Below are positions 38,371 through 49,120 of a stretch of 64,000 bases of DNA, one piece after another. A program made the position numbers and the translations under genes. This DNA is from Diplosphaera chodatii (taxonomy: Eukaryota > Chlorophyta > Trebouxiophyceae > Prasiolales > Stichococcaceae). The notes under the pieces were generated by a model, which was given only the letters and a program-made list of their open reading frames with translations, made no database searches and was not told the DNA's origin. Position 1 is the stretch's first letter; each line of letters opens with the position of its first letter. Where the stretch lies: assembly GCA_032358165.1 (NCBI GenBank), contig JAALGY010000042.1, positions 558,001 to 622,000 on the forward strand, read 5' to 3'.

Positions 38371-39934
38371 TCACCCTGAAACGTATTCAGAAGGAAACGC
38401 CTGGAGGCCGAGCACGGGGATGATGAACCACGGCACCAGCACCTTCTCAATAGTCCACCACACCTGCATGCACGCACCAGCAAACCCCGTCTCAGGTGCA
38501 CACGGCGTTTCAGACCATGCAAATTCTCCACCTGCCAGAGTCATGCATCAGCACAAAGGGCAGTGGCCAGGCACTGGATGCGTGCTGCTGGGTTGTAGGC
38601 ACAATAAGATTCGCACCCCGGGCGGCAGGCCCTCCAGCTTCACGCCCCCCTCCACGAAGGTCGCCAGCAGCTGGCAGGGCCCCAGGTAGCCGCTGGGCCG
38701 GATGCCGTCAAGCAGCAGGTGCAGCGCGCTAAGCTCGATGCCGCCCTGATCGCCCGCAAAGCCTGCGTGACCAACATGACAGACGGTGAGCTTGACACGA
38801 AACTAGTTGGGGCCCCTGTGGCTGGTCGGGGCCCGTGTGATTAATCACATGGCAATGCCTGGGTGGGCGCACTTCGCCAGCTCAGGCTGGCAGCAGTTGG
38901 CGCGACATGAACCACGTAATGACAGCGTGGGGGTTGACACCTGTGAGAGTCCGGAAGTAGGCTTCTGAGTTGCCAGGCGGTGTCAGTGTCACCTGGCAGA
39001 ACGAGAAACACGCCGTCAATTCAAGTGCCCATACAGGATGCAATCAGCGTACGTCTGCTGTCACGATGGCCATTGTAAAGAGCACGTGACACTACGCTCG
39101 CTGCCAGTGTGCGAACGACGTCTCACATCTACGTGCAAGTCTGTGTCCCCTGCCGCATTCCAGAACGCGTGCGACATGCCCGGCGGCACACACACTGGCT
39201 GCCGCGCTGCCTCGCTGTCCGCTGCAATGTGTCCCTCTACACCGTCCCTGAAATAGCCAATGACCCCTCGCCTGCAGCGAGTAGACGCGCATCAGTGGTC
39301 TGCCGTGCACCAAGCAGCATCGTGCAGCATGGCAGATCTCTTGCTGCAGCCTGCTGCAATCGTGGTAAGCAGCCTGCGACTGTACCTAACGCTAAAACAC
39401 TCTGTCTGCGACCTATGGCTGTGCAGCGGCGGCGACGCGGAACGCCCCGGCAATGCTCCAGGGGTGCCCGCCCGAGCCTGCACAAGGACGACTGATTGTG
39501 GCGCACTCAAGCGGCGTGTGATGCAGCTTGCGATGTACCATAAGCAGCTTGGAACAGCGTGCACCCGCCGCGATTGCTACGTGTGCACCAACGTGGCCAC
39601 CTGCGACTCGAACAGGCTCATGCGCTGCCCGCTGGAGCTGTTGGTGACGATGCTGTGCCTGAACTTGTACGTCCATCTGCGGCGGTTGACATGACAGTAA
39701 GCTTGAATAGACGGCAGCCCAAGCTCTGGAAACGCCCCCGCACGCAGTGTGCAGCATGGCAGGACAGGTGCACATGCAGCGCACGCACGGGTGGCCTGGT
39801 GCCTCATCGCTGAAGGTGTCGCCTCTGAGGGTGGTCCGCCTCTGCCGCTGCTGCGTGTATCTGCTCTGAGCAACTATGCCCGCCAGGAACGCAGTCAAAA
39901 TCACGAAGCACGCCCGAGCTGACAGCGGCTGCAT
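38371..39934 (-). CDS. Membrane-anchored cupin protein, paralogue B
   Basis: Seven exons (39934-39789, 39676-39601, 39477-39386, 39247-39127, 38992-38941, 38762-38617, 38463-38371) give 242 codons (241 aa). The N-terminal hydrophobic stretch (CFVILTAFLAGIVAQS) is an anchor, followed by the family hallmark TTLRGDTFSD. Cupin motifs are intact: HSHRSQTECFSVR and PPGMSHAFWNA. The tail is VWWTIEKVLVPWF then FPSEYVSG. Compared with paralogues A and C the barrel is shortened: DGVEGHIAAD replaces the strand pair before motif 2. It also has one extra phase-0 intron (39600-39478) and an intron before VTLTPPGNSEAYFRTLT, near one that C has but A lacks. It is transcribed away from paralogue C, 505 bases between starts, so they may share a promoter region. 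Confidence 0.8.
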
Positions 39935-40438
39935 CGGATGGCAATGACCCGTCACCAGTGCATCCTGGCACACGGGCCTGCAAACGACAGACGGCACGTA
40001 CATGGACACTCGTCTTGCTGGCGAAATGCTACCCTCGCCGAATGACGTCGAAACCTGGCTCACCTGCTTCAGACCAGCTGCAGATCTCCGTGTCTGGTGC
40101 ATTGTCGGACAGGCTTGTGATCCCCCGTGTGGCGTTATATCCATCCCTTAAGATCTGCAGATCCACATCCCTCGCCTCAACTGCACCGCCCCCTGATTCT
40201 GACGTCAGCCTTGCCAGAGTGGCAACCGGTCGTCTGAGCATGACATGTGGGTTGCAGCCTGCTTTGGATGCTGTGACATGCTCCGGTGATCCAGGGTCCC
40301 AGTCTGCAGTTGGTTGCATGTGAGCGCTGCTAGACTGCCCCTTGCCACGCTTGTTGGACATCATCACTAATCTTATCGGTGTGCTTCGGAACCTGACAAC
40401 GGCCGTCCAGCGTTTGCAGTGACGACGACCATCGCAAG

Positions 40439-41806
40439 ATGGCTCGGCCATCGGGCCTCAGTCTGTTGAGGACCGCTGTGCTCATGGGGGTCGTGGCTGT
40501 AATGGCGTACAGGCTCCGGGTTGACAGCTTCAAGCGCACAGTCCTCACCGGCACTGGCGGGGTGTTTGAGGACTCCCTCGACAACTCCGGCGAGCGGTGC
40601 GCCCTCTTGCGCATGTAAAACAGCCTGTTCTACCGAATGTTGAGGTTGAGCACAGCATTCCAGGTGATGGGTAGTGAATTGGATGGTGGTGCGACAAGGT
40701 TGGCCATGTGCTGCTGAAGTGCCGTCACGCACTTGACCCTTGCAGCACGTGCCCCCGCAGGCGGAGTTTCAGCTACCGCACCGACGCGGACGGCAAGCGC
40801 TGGTTTGTGATGCACAACCTGGTGCGGCCGGGCATGGCCGGGGCGCTGCCGGGCAAGTCCGCATCGCCGCCGCTGCACATCCACACCACGCAGACGGAGT
40901 GCTTCCTCGTCAAGTGCGATGTGTCGCCATGTTGGTGACAGACTTAGGGCCCCCAACTTGATCTAGCTTGGTACCTGCGCTGCCTGTGGGACGCTAACAA
41001 GCACAAACCCTAGCGCCGCCACATCTGCCATGACAGGATGGCACGCGAGCACAGGAACATGCCATCCGCCGCAGCCCATCACCAGCCTGCCTGGAGCGCA
41101 ACCTGGGTCCTGCTGGCGACGCAGGTCAGGCCAATTTGCGTATGTGCTGGACGGGGAGGAGGGGCGGGTGGAGGGCGGCACCCCGGCGGCGCAGCAGCCG
41201 GTCTGCATCCCGCCGGGCCGCCCTCACACCTTCTGGAACGGCCGCAACGCCACGGAGCTGGACCTGGGTGCGCATGCACTCTCTCTGCTGGTCTGCCCTG
41301 GCGGTACTCATGGTGTCGTGGCCTAGATGGCACTCTGCATCCGCTCAAACCAGCTGCTGACACGAGCTGCCAGTGCTTTGCAGAGATCACCCTGGCGCCG
41401 CCGCTGAACGCCGAGAAGTTCTTCCGCACGATCACAGGTGCGTTTTGCTCGTGCAGAGAGTGATGTGTGTTCCTGTCTGAGGAGCAGGTGTCGCACAGCT
41501 GTGCAGAAGCGCAGCTTGTGTTGTGCGCAATGATAGATGAACAGGTGGTTGCTCCAAGCATGTGGCATGCAAACCGCATCTGCCGTGTTTCTCTGTGCAG
41601 GCCTCGCACTGGATTACGGGTCCCTGGGCCGCGCCCCGCTGCCGCAGCTGCTGTCCTCCTTCGTCAGCGGCGGGGTGCAGCTGGCTGACATTCCCCGGCC
41701 GGTGTGGCGGCTGATCGAGTCGGTGATCGTGCCATACATGATCGATGGCGCGCTCGGCACACGCGCTTTCCCACCGGAGTACCAAACTGAGCAGTCGGTG
41801 GCTTAG
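40439..41806 (+). CDS. Membrane-anchored cupin protein, paralogue C
   Basis: Five exons (40439-40596, 40761-40913, 41125-41267, 41384-41437, 41601-41806) give 238 codons (237 aa). An N-terminal anchor (LLRTAVLMGVVAVMAY) precedes the RTVLTGTGGVFEDS motif, which parallels RTVLSGNTFED of paralogue A. Both metal-binding motifs are present: HIHTTQTECFLVK with a following FAYVLDGEEG, and PPGRPHTFWNG. The C-terminal region keeps the PLPQLLSSFVSGGVQL helix and IESVIVPYMIDG, ending FPPEYQTEQSVA. The phase-0 intron that separates the tail in A and B is absent. It is head-to-head with paralogue B. Confidence 0.82.
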
Positions 41807-43173
41807 TGCTCAGGAGTTGCCTCTGCACCGTGCTGTGGGGCAAGGTGTCATACAGCATCGTTCATTGCATTGCAAGCGATGGTGTCGTTGGCACCCGACT
41901 TAGCGTGATGCGGCTTGGTGTGATCAGTACTCGGGCATGCCGTCAGCATACGCCACTTGTCAAACGCCTATCGTTTAGGCCTATTGTTCAGGCACTGCAC
42001 AGCGGCTCCTCGTGCAACTACAGGTTTCTGGTTACAGCTCTCACCAGAATGGTGATGTACATATGCGCTATGACGTGCGATGACAGCAGCTGTCAGGCCA
42101 TGTTGGCCAGCGAGCCGTACGTATGCAGTGGCATTACACCCGCACGCAGTCTTCATCAGCCTGTACATGGCGTCTGGTCGAAACGGATGCCATGCTCGAG
42201 GCTGAGGTACCGCAGCGGTGCTGTAACCAGATGCAGGGAGCTCAAGATGTTTGGCACGCAACGCTCGAGCTTCCATGCCCTTCTGACTGCCCCTGACAGA
42301 TGCACAGCATGATCCATGTAGCATAACACCAGGTGATCTACAGATCTTGCACTCCTCAACAGCGGGCGCCGGCAAACCCGACCAGCCAGAACAGAAGCAA
42401 CTTCTGGAGGTGAGCATCAGCTGACCATCGTCGGCTCGCATACGCTTCGGGTGTTGGTGACGATCCTGACCAGCAACAGGCAGCTGAGGCGACATTAGTG
42501 GTGTCAGCAGGTCAGACTGCACAGGCCGGCTGTCTAACAGCTTTGGCGCAGTCAGTACAGCGCCTGTCTTGTGCTGTGACCATGGGCCAGCAATGCGCAT
42601 GTTAATCGCACTGTATCAACTGCGTTGGCGATCTCAACAGCCCGCATTATTGTTTTGCCGCTGACAGTCATCTGGCACAGCGTCGGACTGAGTTCGGTGG
42701 GTGTAGTCGGTGAGGTACGAGCTTCAGTCGTGCAGTCGCACCGGGCAGCGCAACGGTTCTACCTGGTTTACGCCGATCCACCAGTTGATCCGGCTCCTGA
42801 AATTTCACAGAGCGCATCGCAACAATCCAATATGGGCTGTGGGCACAAACTATGCACCTATATGGACACGAAAGGGTGCATGCACAATCGATGCAAACAC
42901 ATCTGGGACAACACGACTGCAACCCTCAGCGGGGATTTTCACATAACCTGATCTTGCGCGTCACGTCGCTTGTTTTGTGGGTGTTCAAGCTTGACAGGAG
43001 CGTCCAAATGAACGGCGAACAGGCCCGTAGGTAATCTGGCACCGCCAGCTGGACATTGGGAAGTTGTCAGTGAGGGGGGTCGGTGCGCGACAATCCACCC
43101 CCAGGCAAGATTACCGGCTCAAAACTCGCTTTACCCAGGCAGCAGGGCCAAAGACTGCTTGTGCGTCGCTACC
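41807..43173. other. 1.4-kb gene-free interval
   Basis: Some open frames exist on both strands (for example minus 42600-41968) but none reads as protein or joins into phased exons. It probably holds the cupin C 3' end and the promoter of the TNFR-like gene. Confidence 0.4.
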
Positions 43174-45652
43174 ATGACGGCTTCTGACATGAAGGCGCCG
43201 CTGCGTGAAGGGGCGGATGACTCTTCGGCCCCGGCTAGTCCATCTGAACAGTCGCCGGGCAGGTGCAACCACTTGTTCACTGGCCGAATCACCCGCGCCA
43301 CAACTGCAGGAGCCGTATTGAGCTATCCAGGAGTCTGTACAAGTGCTCAAGGCAATGCCGCTGTCGCTTTGCCGGCAGCGCAGCCCCTTGCCTTTGAACC
43401 TCACGACAACCCAACCCCCACGCATGCGGTGCCGGCAGCCCGACGCGTGCAGACTCCGCAAGGAGGTATGTGATATGCAGCGTTGTGCACTGCAGGGACC
43501 ACTATACCGTCAACTGCAACTTGGCAGAGCACAGGCTCCTGAAGCCTGTGCAATCAGACGGTCCGGCAAATCGTGGCAGGCTGTACAAGTGCTTAGCGGT
43601 GGTGGCCACCGTCGCAGTCGTGGTGGCGGTGGTCGGGTTTGCCATTGGAGGCACGGCGGGCTCAAACGGCCCGCCTGCCACAGGGCAGGCCACTACAGCA
43701 CAGCCTGCAGTGCAGCAGAACTCAGACGCAGCCGCAGCGCCGGCGCCAGCGCAGGCCAGCTCGCTGCAGGACGGTGGCACCGGCAGCAGCGGCGATGCAT
43801 ACGAGCCTGCGGGCGATCAGCAGTCAGCAGATGCTAGCAGCCCGGATCCCATGGCGCCCGCAGACCTGAACCACATAGCGGCACCGCTGCAGAGCCCCCC
43901 CGATGCCGAAACTCAGCAGGTGCGGGGCTCTGATGTTCTCTACAACACTGTGGATATCCTGGTCTTTTGGTCCTTCACAGCTGGCGATGCTGCCTTGTGG
44001 CTGCTCAGTGCGCTGTCCGGCCACCCCTGGGCTGCTGCCACACCATCCACGCCGTGTCTGCCATTCCGTTGCTGCCTGCCGCCTCACATGTGTGGAGTGT
44101 GTGTCGCAGCCTGACTGCAATGCGCCGGACGCCAGCCAGGACGAGCTGTGCCGGGAGGCACAGCGGCGGCGGCAGGAGTGCGCCGAGGTACGCGCCCCAC
44201 CCAGTAGCACAGCAGATGCAACCTCCCAGTGCCACGGGCCACACTTTGTTGCGGCACAGCCTGTTGCTTGCTACCATGTAGGCATCAGCCGCCGCAGACA
44301 GGCGCCTTCTGTCTGCACGCGCTCGTAGCTGGCTCCCGTATGGGTCCTCTGCTGCTTGGCGCCTGCCGACCGCCGTGCTGGCATGCAGTGCATGACCAGC
44401 TGGTGCCCATCAAGCACATTGAAGCACCTCGAAACGGCTGGCCGCAGGCGCACTACGGGCGGTGCGCGGAGTGCTCGCAGGAGCCGGACCGCTTCAATTG
44501 GTGCGTCACGCCGAGCGACCCCGCCCGCTGCACAGTCGTCAACGGCTGGCCAGGTGCTGCCGCGTCCTGCACACTGCATTGTGCAGACCTCAACTGCAGT
44601 AGAATGCAGTCTAGGCAGAACAGTGGCATTTGCTGCTGAATCTACATCACTTGCACATGTCTGCACTGCTGAGCGTGTGAGGGTTCGTTTCACTTGACCA
44701 TGAACTTATGTGCTGCCGTCTGCAGTGCCCAAGGCAGGTTACCAGCCGGCGGCCGTACCGGGCGGCGTGGAGCAGTGTCCGCCCGGCGCCGTCAAAGCCC
44801 GGGCCGGCACGCAGCGTTGCATCGAGTGCACAGGTGAGACTGCTAGTGCAGCAGTGCCATTCAAGCAAGTACTGTGCTGCAGGAACTTGCACAAGTAAAG
44901 CTGGTGCTCCTGGGCTTGACGTGTGCTGCGGCTGCAGACCCTCAGCTGCCAGGGCGTGCTTGCAGTATGGTCATTCTTCCTGCTGTTTTCGTTTGAAGGC
45001 CGCTGCACCTCTGCTTGTACGCAGGCCGCACGTTCCAGAGGCTGCCGGGGCAGGCCGCCTGCGTGCCGTGCCCAGAGGACGGGACAGTCAGCGCCGACCA
45101 CAGCCGATGCAGTGAGTCGGCTGCGCAGCACAATGCCAACAATGGCTCTTCTGGCCAATGCACTCGGTCGACCCCTCCACCAGTGTGGGCAGACGGCTGG
45201 GAGCTGAGTATCCTGCCCTGTGCCGTGCAGCCCTGCCGCGCAAGGCGATGCCGGGCGGCGGTCAGGTGCCAGCGCCGGAGGCCAGGCACGTCAACAGGCG
45301 CGATGCCAGCCCCAGCACCGACAGCAACGGGTGCGCACCACGCCGCACTTCTCCTGCCATGTCGAGCAGCTGAGGGATGCCACACTGTAGCACTGTCTGC
45401 AGCGCACTCTGTCTTGCTGGACTGGTGTCTGCTCTGCGCAACCTCTGCTCTGATTGCTGGGTGACCTGCTGACAACGTTGTTGACACCATTTGCCCGTGC
45501 GTAGGGGCGCTGTGCAGCCGGTCGTGGCCCGCCCACAGCTGGCGCACCTGCCGGCAGTGGAGGCCGATGCGCTGGCCAGCCTGGACACACACACACCGGC
45601 CCCCACGGCAGCTGCTCGCCATTACGACAAAGGTGGCAGGCGCCTGCGATAG
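43174..45652 (+). CDS. Single-pass membrane protein with TNFR/ephrin-receptor-like Cys-rich ectodomain
   Basis: Eight exons (43174-43262, 43535-43919, 44110-44187, 44448-44553, 44726-44833, 45025-45111, 45231-45330, 45505-45652) give 367 codons (366 aa) with closed phases. About 45 polar residues lead to one membrane helix at about 49-69 (CLAVVATVAVVVAVVGFAIG), giving a type II-like topology. A long Ala/Gln/Ser/Asp-rich spacer of about 90 residues follows. Then come short cysteine-rich modules: PDCNAPDASQDELC, RCAECSQEPDRFNWC, QCPPGAVKARAGTQRCIEC, and TFQRLPGQAACVPCPEDGT ending DHSRC. The last resembles GCC2/GCC3 or TNFR-like repeats (G-x-x-F, C-x-x-CP-x-G-T). The C-terminal tail is basic and polar. 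A surface or Golgi-lumen binding role is inferred; no enzyme domain is seen. Confidence 0.62.
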
Positions 45653-46342
45653 CAGCAGCAGCCGCACGAAGTGGAGGTTGATACGCAGCAGACCAGCGAA
45701 GCTGCAACGAACGCTGGAACGATTTGAACGAAACCCAGCGCAGCGTCAGCACCAGCGTGCGGTGCAGGTGCAACAGCGGATAGGAACATGCCAAGGAACA
45801 GCCTTCATCTCGTCACTTGACTGTCGTGCCTTGACAGCATGTCCCACACCAGCGGTGTGGCGACTGGTTTTGACCAACACACTTCACCGCCTCAATACCC
45901 CACCCGGCCCGGCCAGAGTGTGAAACAGAGCCGGCTATGGCGATGGAGGGCATTCAACACAGCTGGACTGCAGCTGCGGCATTGGTAGCCACAGCGCAGT
46001 GCGCTTGTATCTAGCTATGTGCAGGGGAGAGTTGTCTGACTGAGCTAGCTATGCCGGCGGCCCCCATGTAGCAGGTTGCGCTGGCATTCTGCTGCATGTG
46101 TGGCGCTGGCAGAGCATTCGTCTGTTTTGTGCGGCTCTGCCTATTGACCACTGGGAGTAGGCTGCCAGGAAGCAACTGGTCGTTTCTTACCATTTGCATG
46201 TGTGCAAGGCTGTCAACTGTGTGCTGGCTTCCAGAAGGGGCCCCTGCCCGTAAAGCATCATGCATATCACGACAGAGCTGCCGAACCACCGCTGGCCTGA
46301 GGGCGTTCGCAGGCGCCTCCTCGTACTACCTTCGGCATGGCC
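45653..46342. other. Convergent 3' intergenic region
   Basis: 690 bases between the TNFR-like and SDR-like stop codons. No exon, RNA gene or repeat recognised. Confidence 0.4.
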
Positions 46343-48752
46343 TCAGCGGCTGGCACAGTACCCGCCGTTCACCAAGATCGTCTGTCCTGTGATCCACCAC
46401 CCCGCATCGGTGGCCAGGAACACGATGAAAGGCACCACATCCTCAGCTTTCGTCAGGTCCCCGGACATGGCCGCTGCACGCTGCACCTGCAAATGGCATG
46501 TTGCTCATGATGCATCTAGGGCAAGCCATCGTTGCAAACGAACTTGATAGCCAGCCGCCTGTACTCAGGGGGGAGCAAGGTGTGATGTGTGAAGTTTACT
46601 AACAGCAGGTACACATAGGCCGAAGTGGAGCGAAGTGGCGTGACCTCCAACTGGGCTGACACTTGCACCTGCAGCACCTCGGGTGGCTCCTGGCAGTGGG
46701 ACTCTGGGAACGTGTCCATGGGACCCTGCAGACGGGCAGCACATCACAGCGGGGTCAGCGGTCACAGCTGTGCACACCCATCACGGTAAGTGCGGCGGCT
46801 GCCATGTTGTCGTTTGATGGGCAGTGCCACCGAGAACATGGGCTTGCGCAGCGCAGGTCTGTGGCTGGGGGGTTGGTCCAGATTCCAGCACCCTAAACAG
46901 GTTGCCCCACCGGGGCGACGCAGTTGACGGAGATGCGGCGGCGCGCGAGCTCCTTGGCGGCCGCCTTGCTGTACTGCTCGGTCGCCGCCTGCGCGCCCAG
47001 GTACACCGCGTACAGCGGGATGAGCCCGATGCCCAGCTGGCTGCTCAGCAGCCTGCGCGCACAGTCGGCGGCTCGCTGCATGCGTGGCAGCATGGCGACG
47101 CCATGTGGCGCCGGCGCAGAGCACACCATGGCAGCAACCTCAGCCCCAGCTGCCGACACAGTGTGCTGCCGCGCACTTCACCTTGGCGACATGATGCGCT
47201 GAGCGCCTTGCATGCATCTGGCGAACACCGCACACTGGCAAACAGCGTAGACCTCACAATGGCGTTGCACGAGACGTTGTCGACTGCCCCGTTTGGAGGC
47301 GGCAGTTGGTGAGGTATCTGTAGCAGGCCATTGTGAGGTGTGTTGCCGGGGCAGGCAGTGCGCAGTGCATCACTGCAAGGTGTGGCGCACGTGATGATCT
47401 TGCCGCCGTCGGACAAGGTGCGCCCCGCCTCCCGTAGGAAGAAGAATGCGCCCTTTGCATTCACATTGGTAATCTGCATGCACGCACAGCGAGTATTGTT
47501 ACATCTCACATACCTCTAAACCTCCCCGGCACACAAGCGTGAGGCTGCACAACATAATGTAGGGCTCGTGACGCATACCACAACTCCACACTGGTTCTGC
47601 TGAGGACGGCGTTGCCCAACCCACCTCCTCCCACTCGACAGACTTGGTGTCGATGATGGGCTTCTTGAAGTGGCGGCCCGTGGCATTGACGGCAATGTCG
47701 ATGCGGCCGTAGTGGCGCAGCACCTCCTGGAACAGCCGCTCCGCCTCTGACACCTGCACCGAGGACCTGGCATGTGTGGCGACATGCCCAGACTGCCGCA
47801 TTCCTGGTGCGCTGGAGGGAACTGCAGCACAGCCTGCAAGTTGGCATGCAGCACGCCGTGCATCTGCTGCAAGCTGCTTGACATCTACAATGTTCCCCAA
47901 CCTGTCAGTGACAAACATGCAGCACCCTGCTGAGATGGCACCGCGCAGCACGCACCCAGACCTGGAGATTCGGCAGGGACAGCTGCAGACACGAGTGTGG
48001 GACCTGCAGCTTGTTCAGTCCTAGCAACAGCCTACGCTGTGCACCTTCGATAGGTCGGCCTGGAAGATCTCGGCGTCGCCGCCGCGCGCGTTGATGGCAT
48101 TCTTCGCGGTGCCCGCCGCCAGCTTGCTGCCTGGGCTGTGGTAGTGGATCGCCACAGAGCACGACTGCATGGCCAGCGCCTGTACCCCCACGACATGCAG
48201 GCACCCGCTGAGTCGGGGTCTGGCGGTAGGACCACCTCTGCTGTGACGCAACACAGTTAGAAACCACGCATCTTGTGTTGCAGACCAACTGCTGCAGGAA
48301 TACAGATGGTGAAAAAATAACCTTAGAGATCTCGCCGCCGAGCTGCTTGCAGCCGCCTGCAACAAGTGCGACCTGCATGCACCAAGCACAAAATGGCATG
48401 GCTGCCACCTAGGAATTGCTTCTCTGCTCCAACAGGCTTGTGCACAGCAGCTTGCTGCTGCTGCACTGCATGTCATAGACGGTGCCGCAGCGGCATACAG
48501 TCACTTCTGGCAATCTGCGGTGGCGGCGGAAGCAACAGGCAGCACCTTGCCGATGAGCTTCGGCTGGTCCGTCCCGAAGGCACCCATGGCACTGGCGGGT
48601 GTGGTCTCCGTTGCCGGCGGGCCAGGCCGCTGGTCGCCGTCGTGCTGGCCTCCCTCGTCGGTGACCATCCGCTCAGGCGAACCTGCTTTGGCAGGCAGTT
48701 GACTGCCCACCCGATACTCCTTGCCAAGCTGTGAGGGCCGTGGCAGATCCAT
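46343..48752 (-). CDS. Short-chain dehydrogenase/reductase-like protein with degenerate active-site motifs
   Basis: Eight exons (48752-48546, 48372-48322, 48179-48045, 47753-47625, 47473-47391, 47052-46911, 46725-46669, 46480-46343) give 314 codons (313 aa). A 65-residue polar N-terminal extension precedes a classical Rossmann order: LIGKVALVAGGCKQLGGEIS, then AGTAKNAINARGGDAEIFQA, FQEVLRHYGRIDIAVNATG, INVNAKG-type ITNVNAKGAFFFLREAG, the helix VYLGAQAATEQYSKAAAKEL, RRISVNCVAP, and FLATDAGWWITGQTILVNGG. The cofactor motif TG-x3-G-x-G reads AGGCKQLG, with the middle glycine replaced by Gln. The catalytic YxxxK reads YLGAQ, with lysine replaced by Gln. NATG stands for NAAG. A weakened or non-catalytic SDR is likely, but exon choice around the Tyr region should be verified. 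Confidence 0.82.
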
Positions 48753-49120
48753 TTCGGCGTCTGTAGCAGCCTAACATTGATGCGTGAAGAGCAGCGGGTG
48801 CATCCACCAGTGCAGGCACTGGGTGTGACTTGTTATGATTGGAATGGACACTGCCGCCGGAAATCCCAACGGTGGCAGCTGTCAGAAGCACGTGACGGTT
48901 TAATAATTGAGACTCACGGGCTTGCAGACTCCTGCCATCATACGCTACGAAGGTCCTTCAAAACCACAGCAGTACCTCTAGAATCGCAATGCTGCTCAAT
49001 CAAGGGCTACGTTTTGAGGTGCATGACCAAAGCGATATCAACTTGCTGCCTACATACGGCTTGCAAACGTACACCATGTTGCAAGTGATGCAGGCGCCTG
49101 CAACGGTTTTGCTCGTCAAG
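48753..49120. other. Intergenic: SDR 5' flank and M14 gene 3' end
   Basis: About 370 bases between the SDR-like start and the M14 carboxypeptidase stop. It should contain the SDR promoter. No clear element was picked out. Confidence 0.35.

Noticed and set aside
41968..42600. Minus-strand open frame of about 210 codons in the gap after cupin C
   Set aside because: Cys/Arg/His-rich, patternless translation with no domain and no partner exons; typical of a chance frame in GC-rich DNA.
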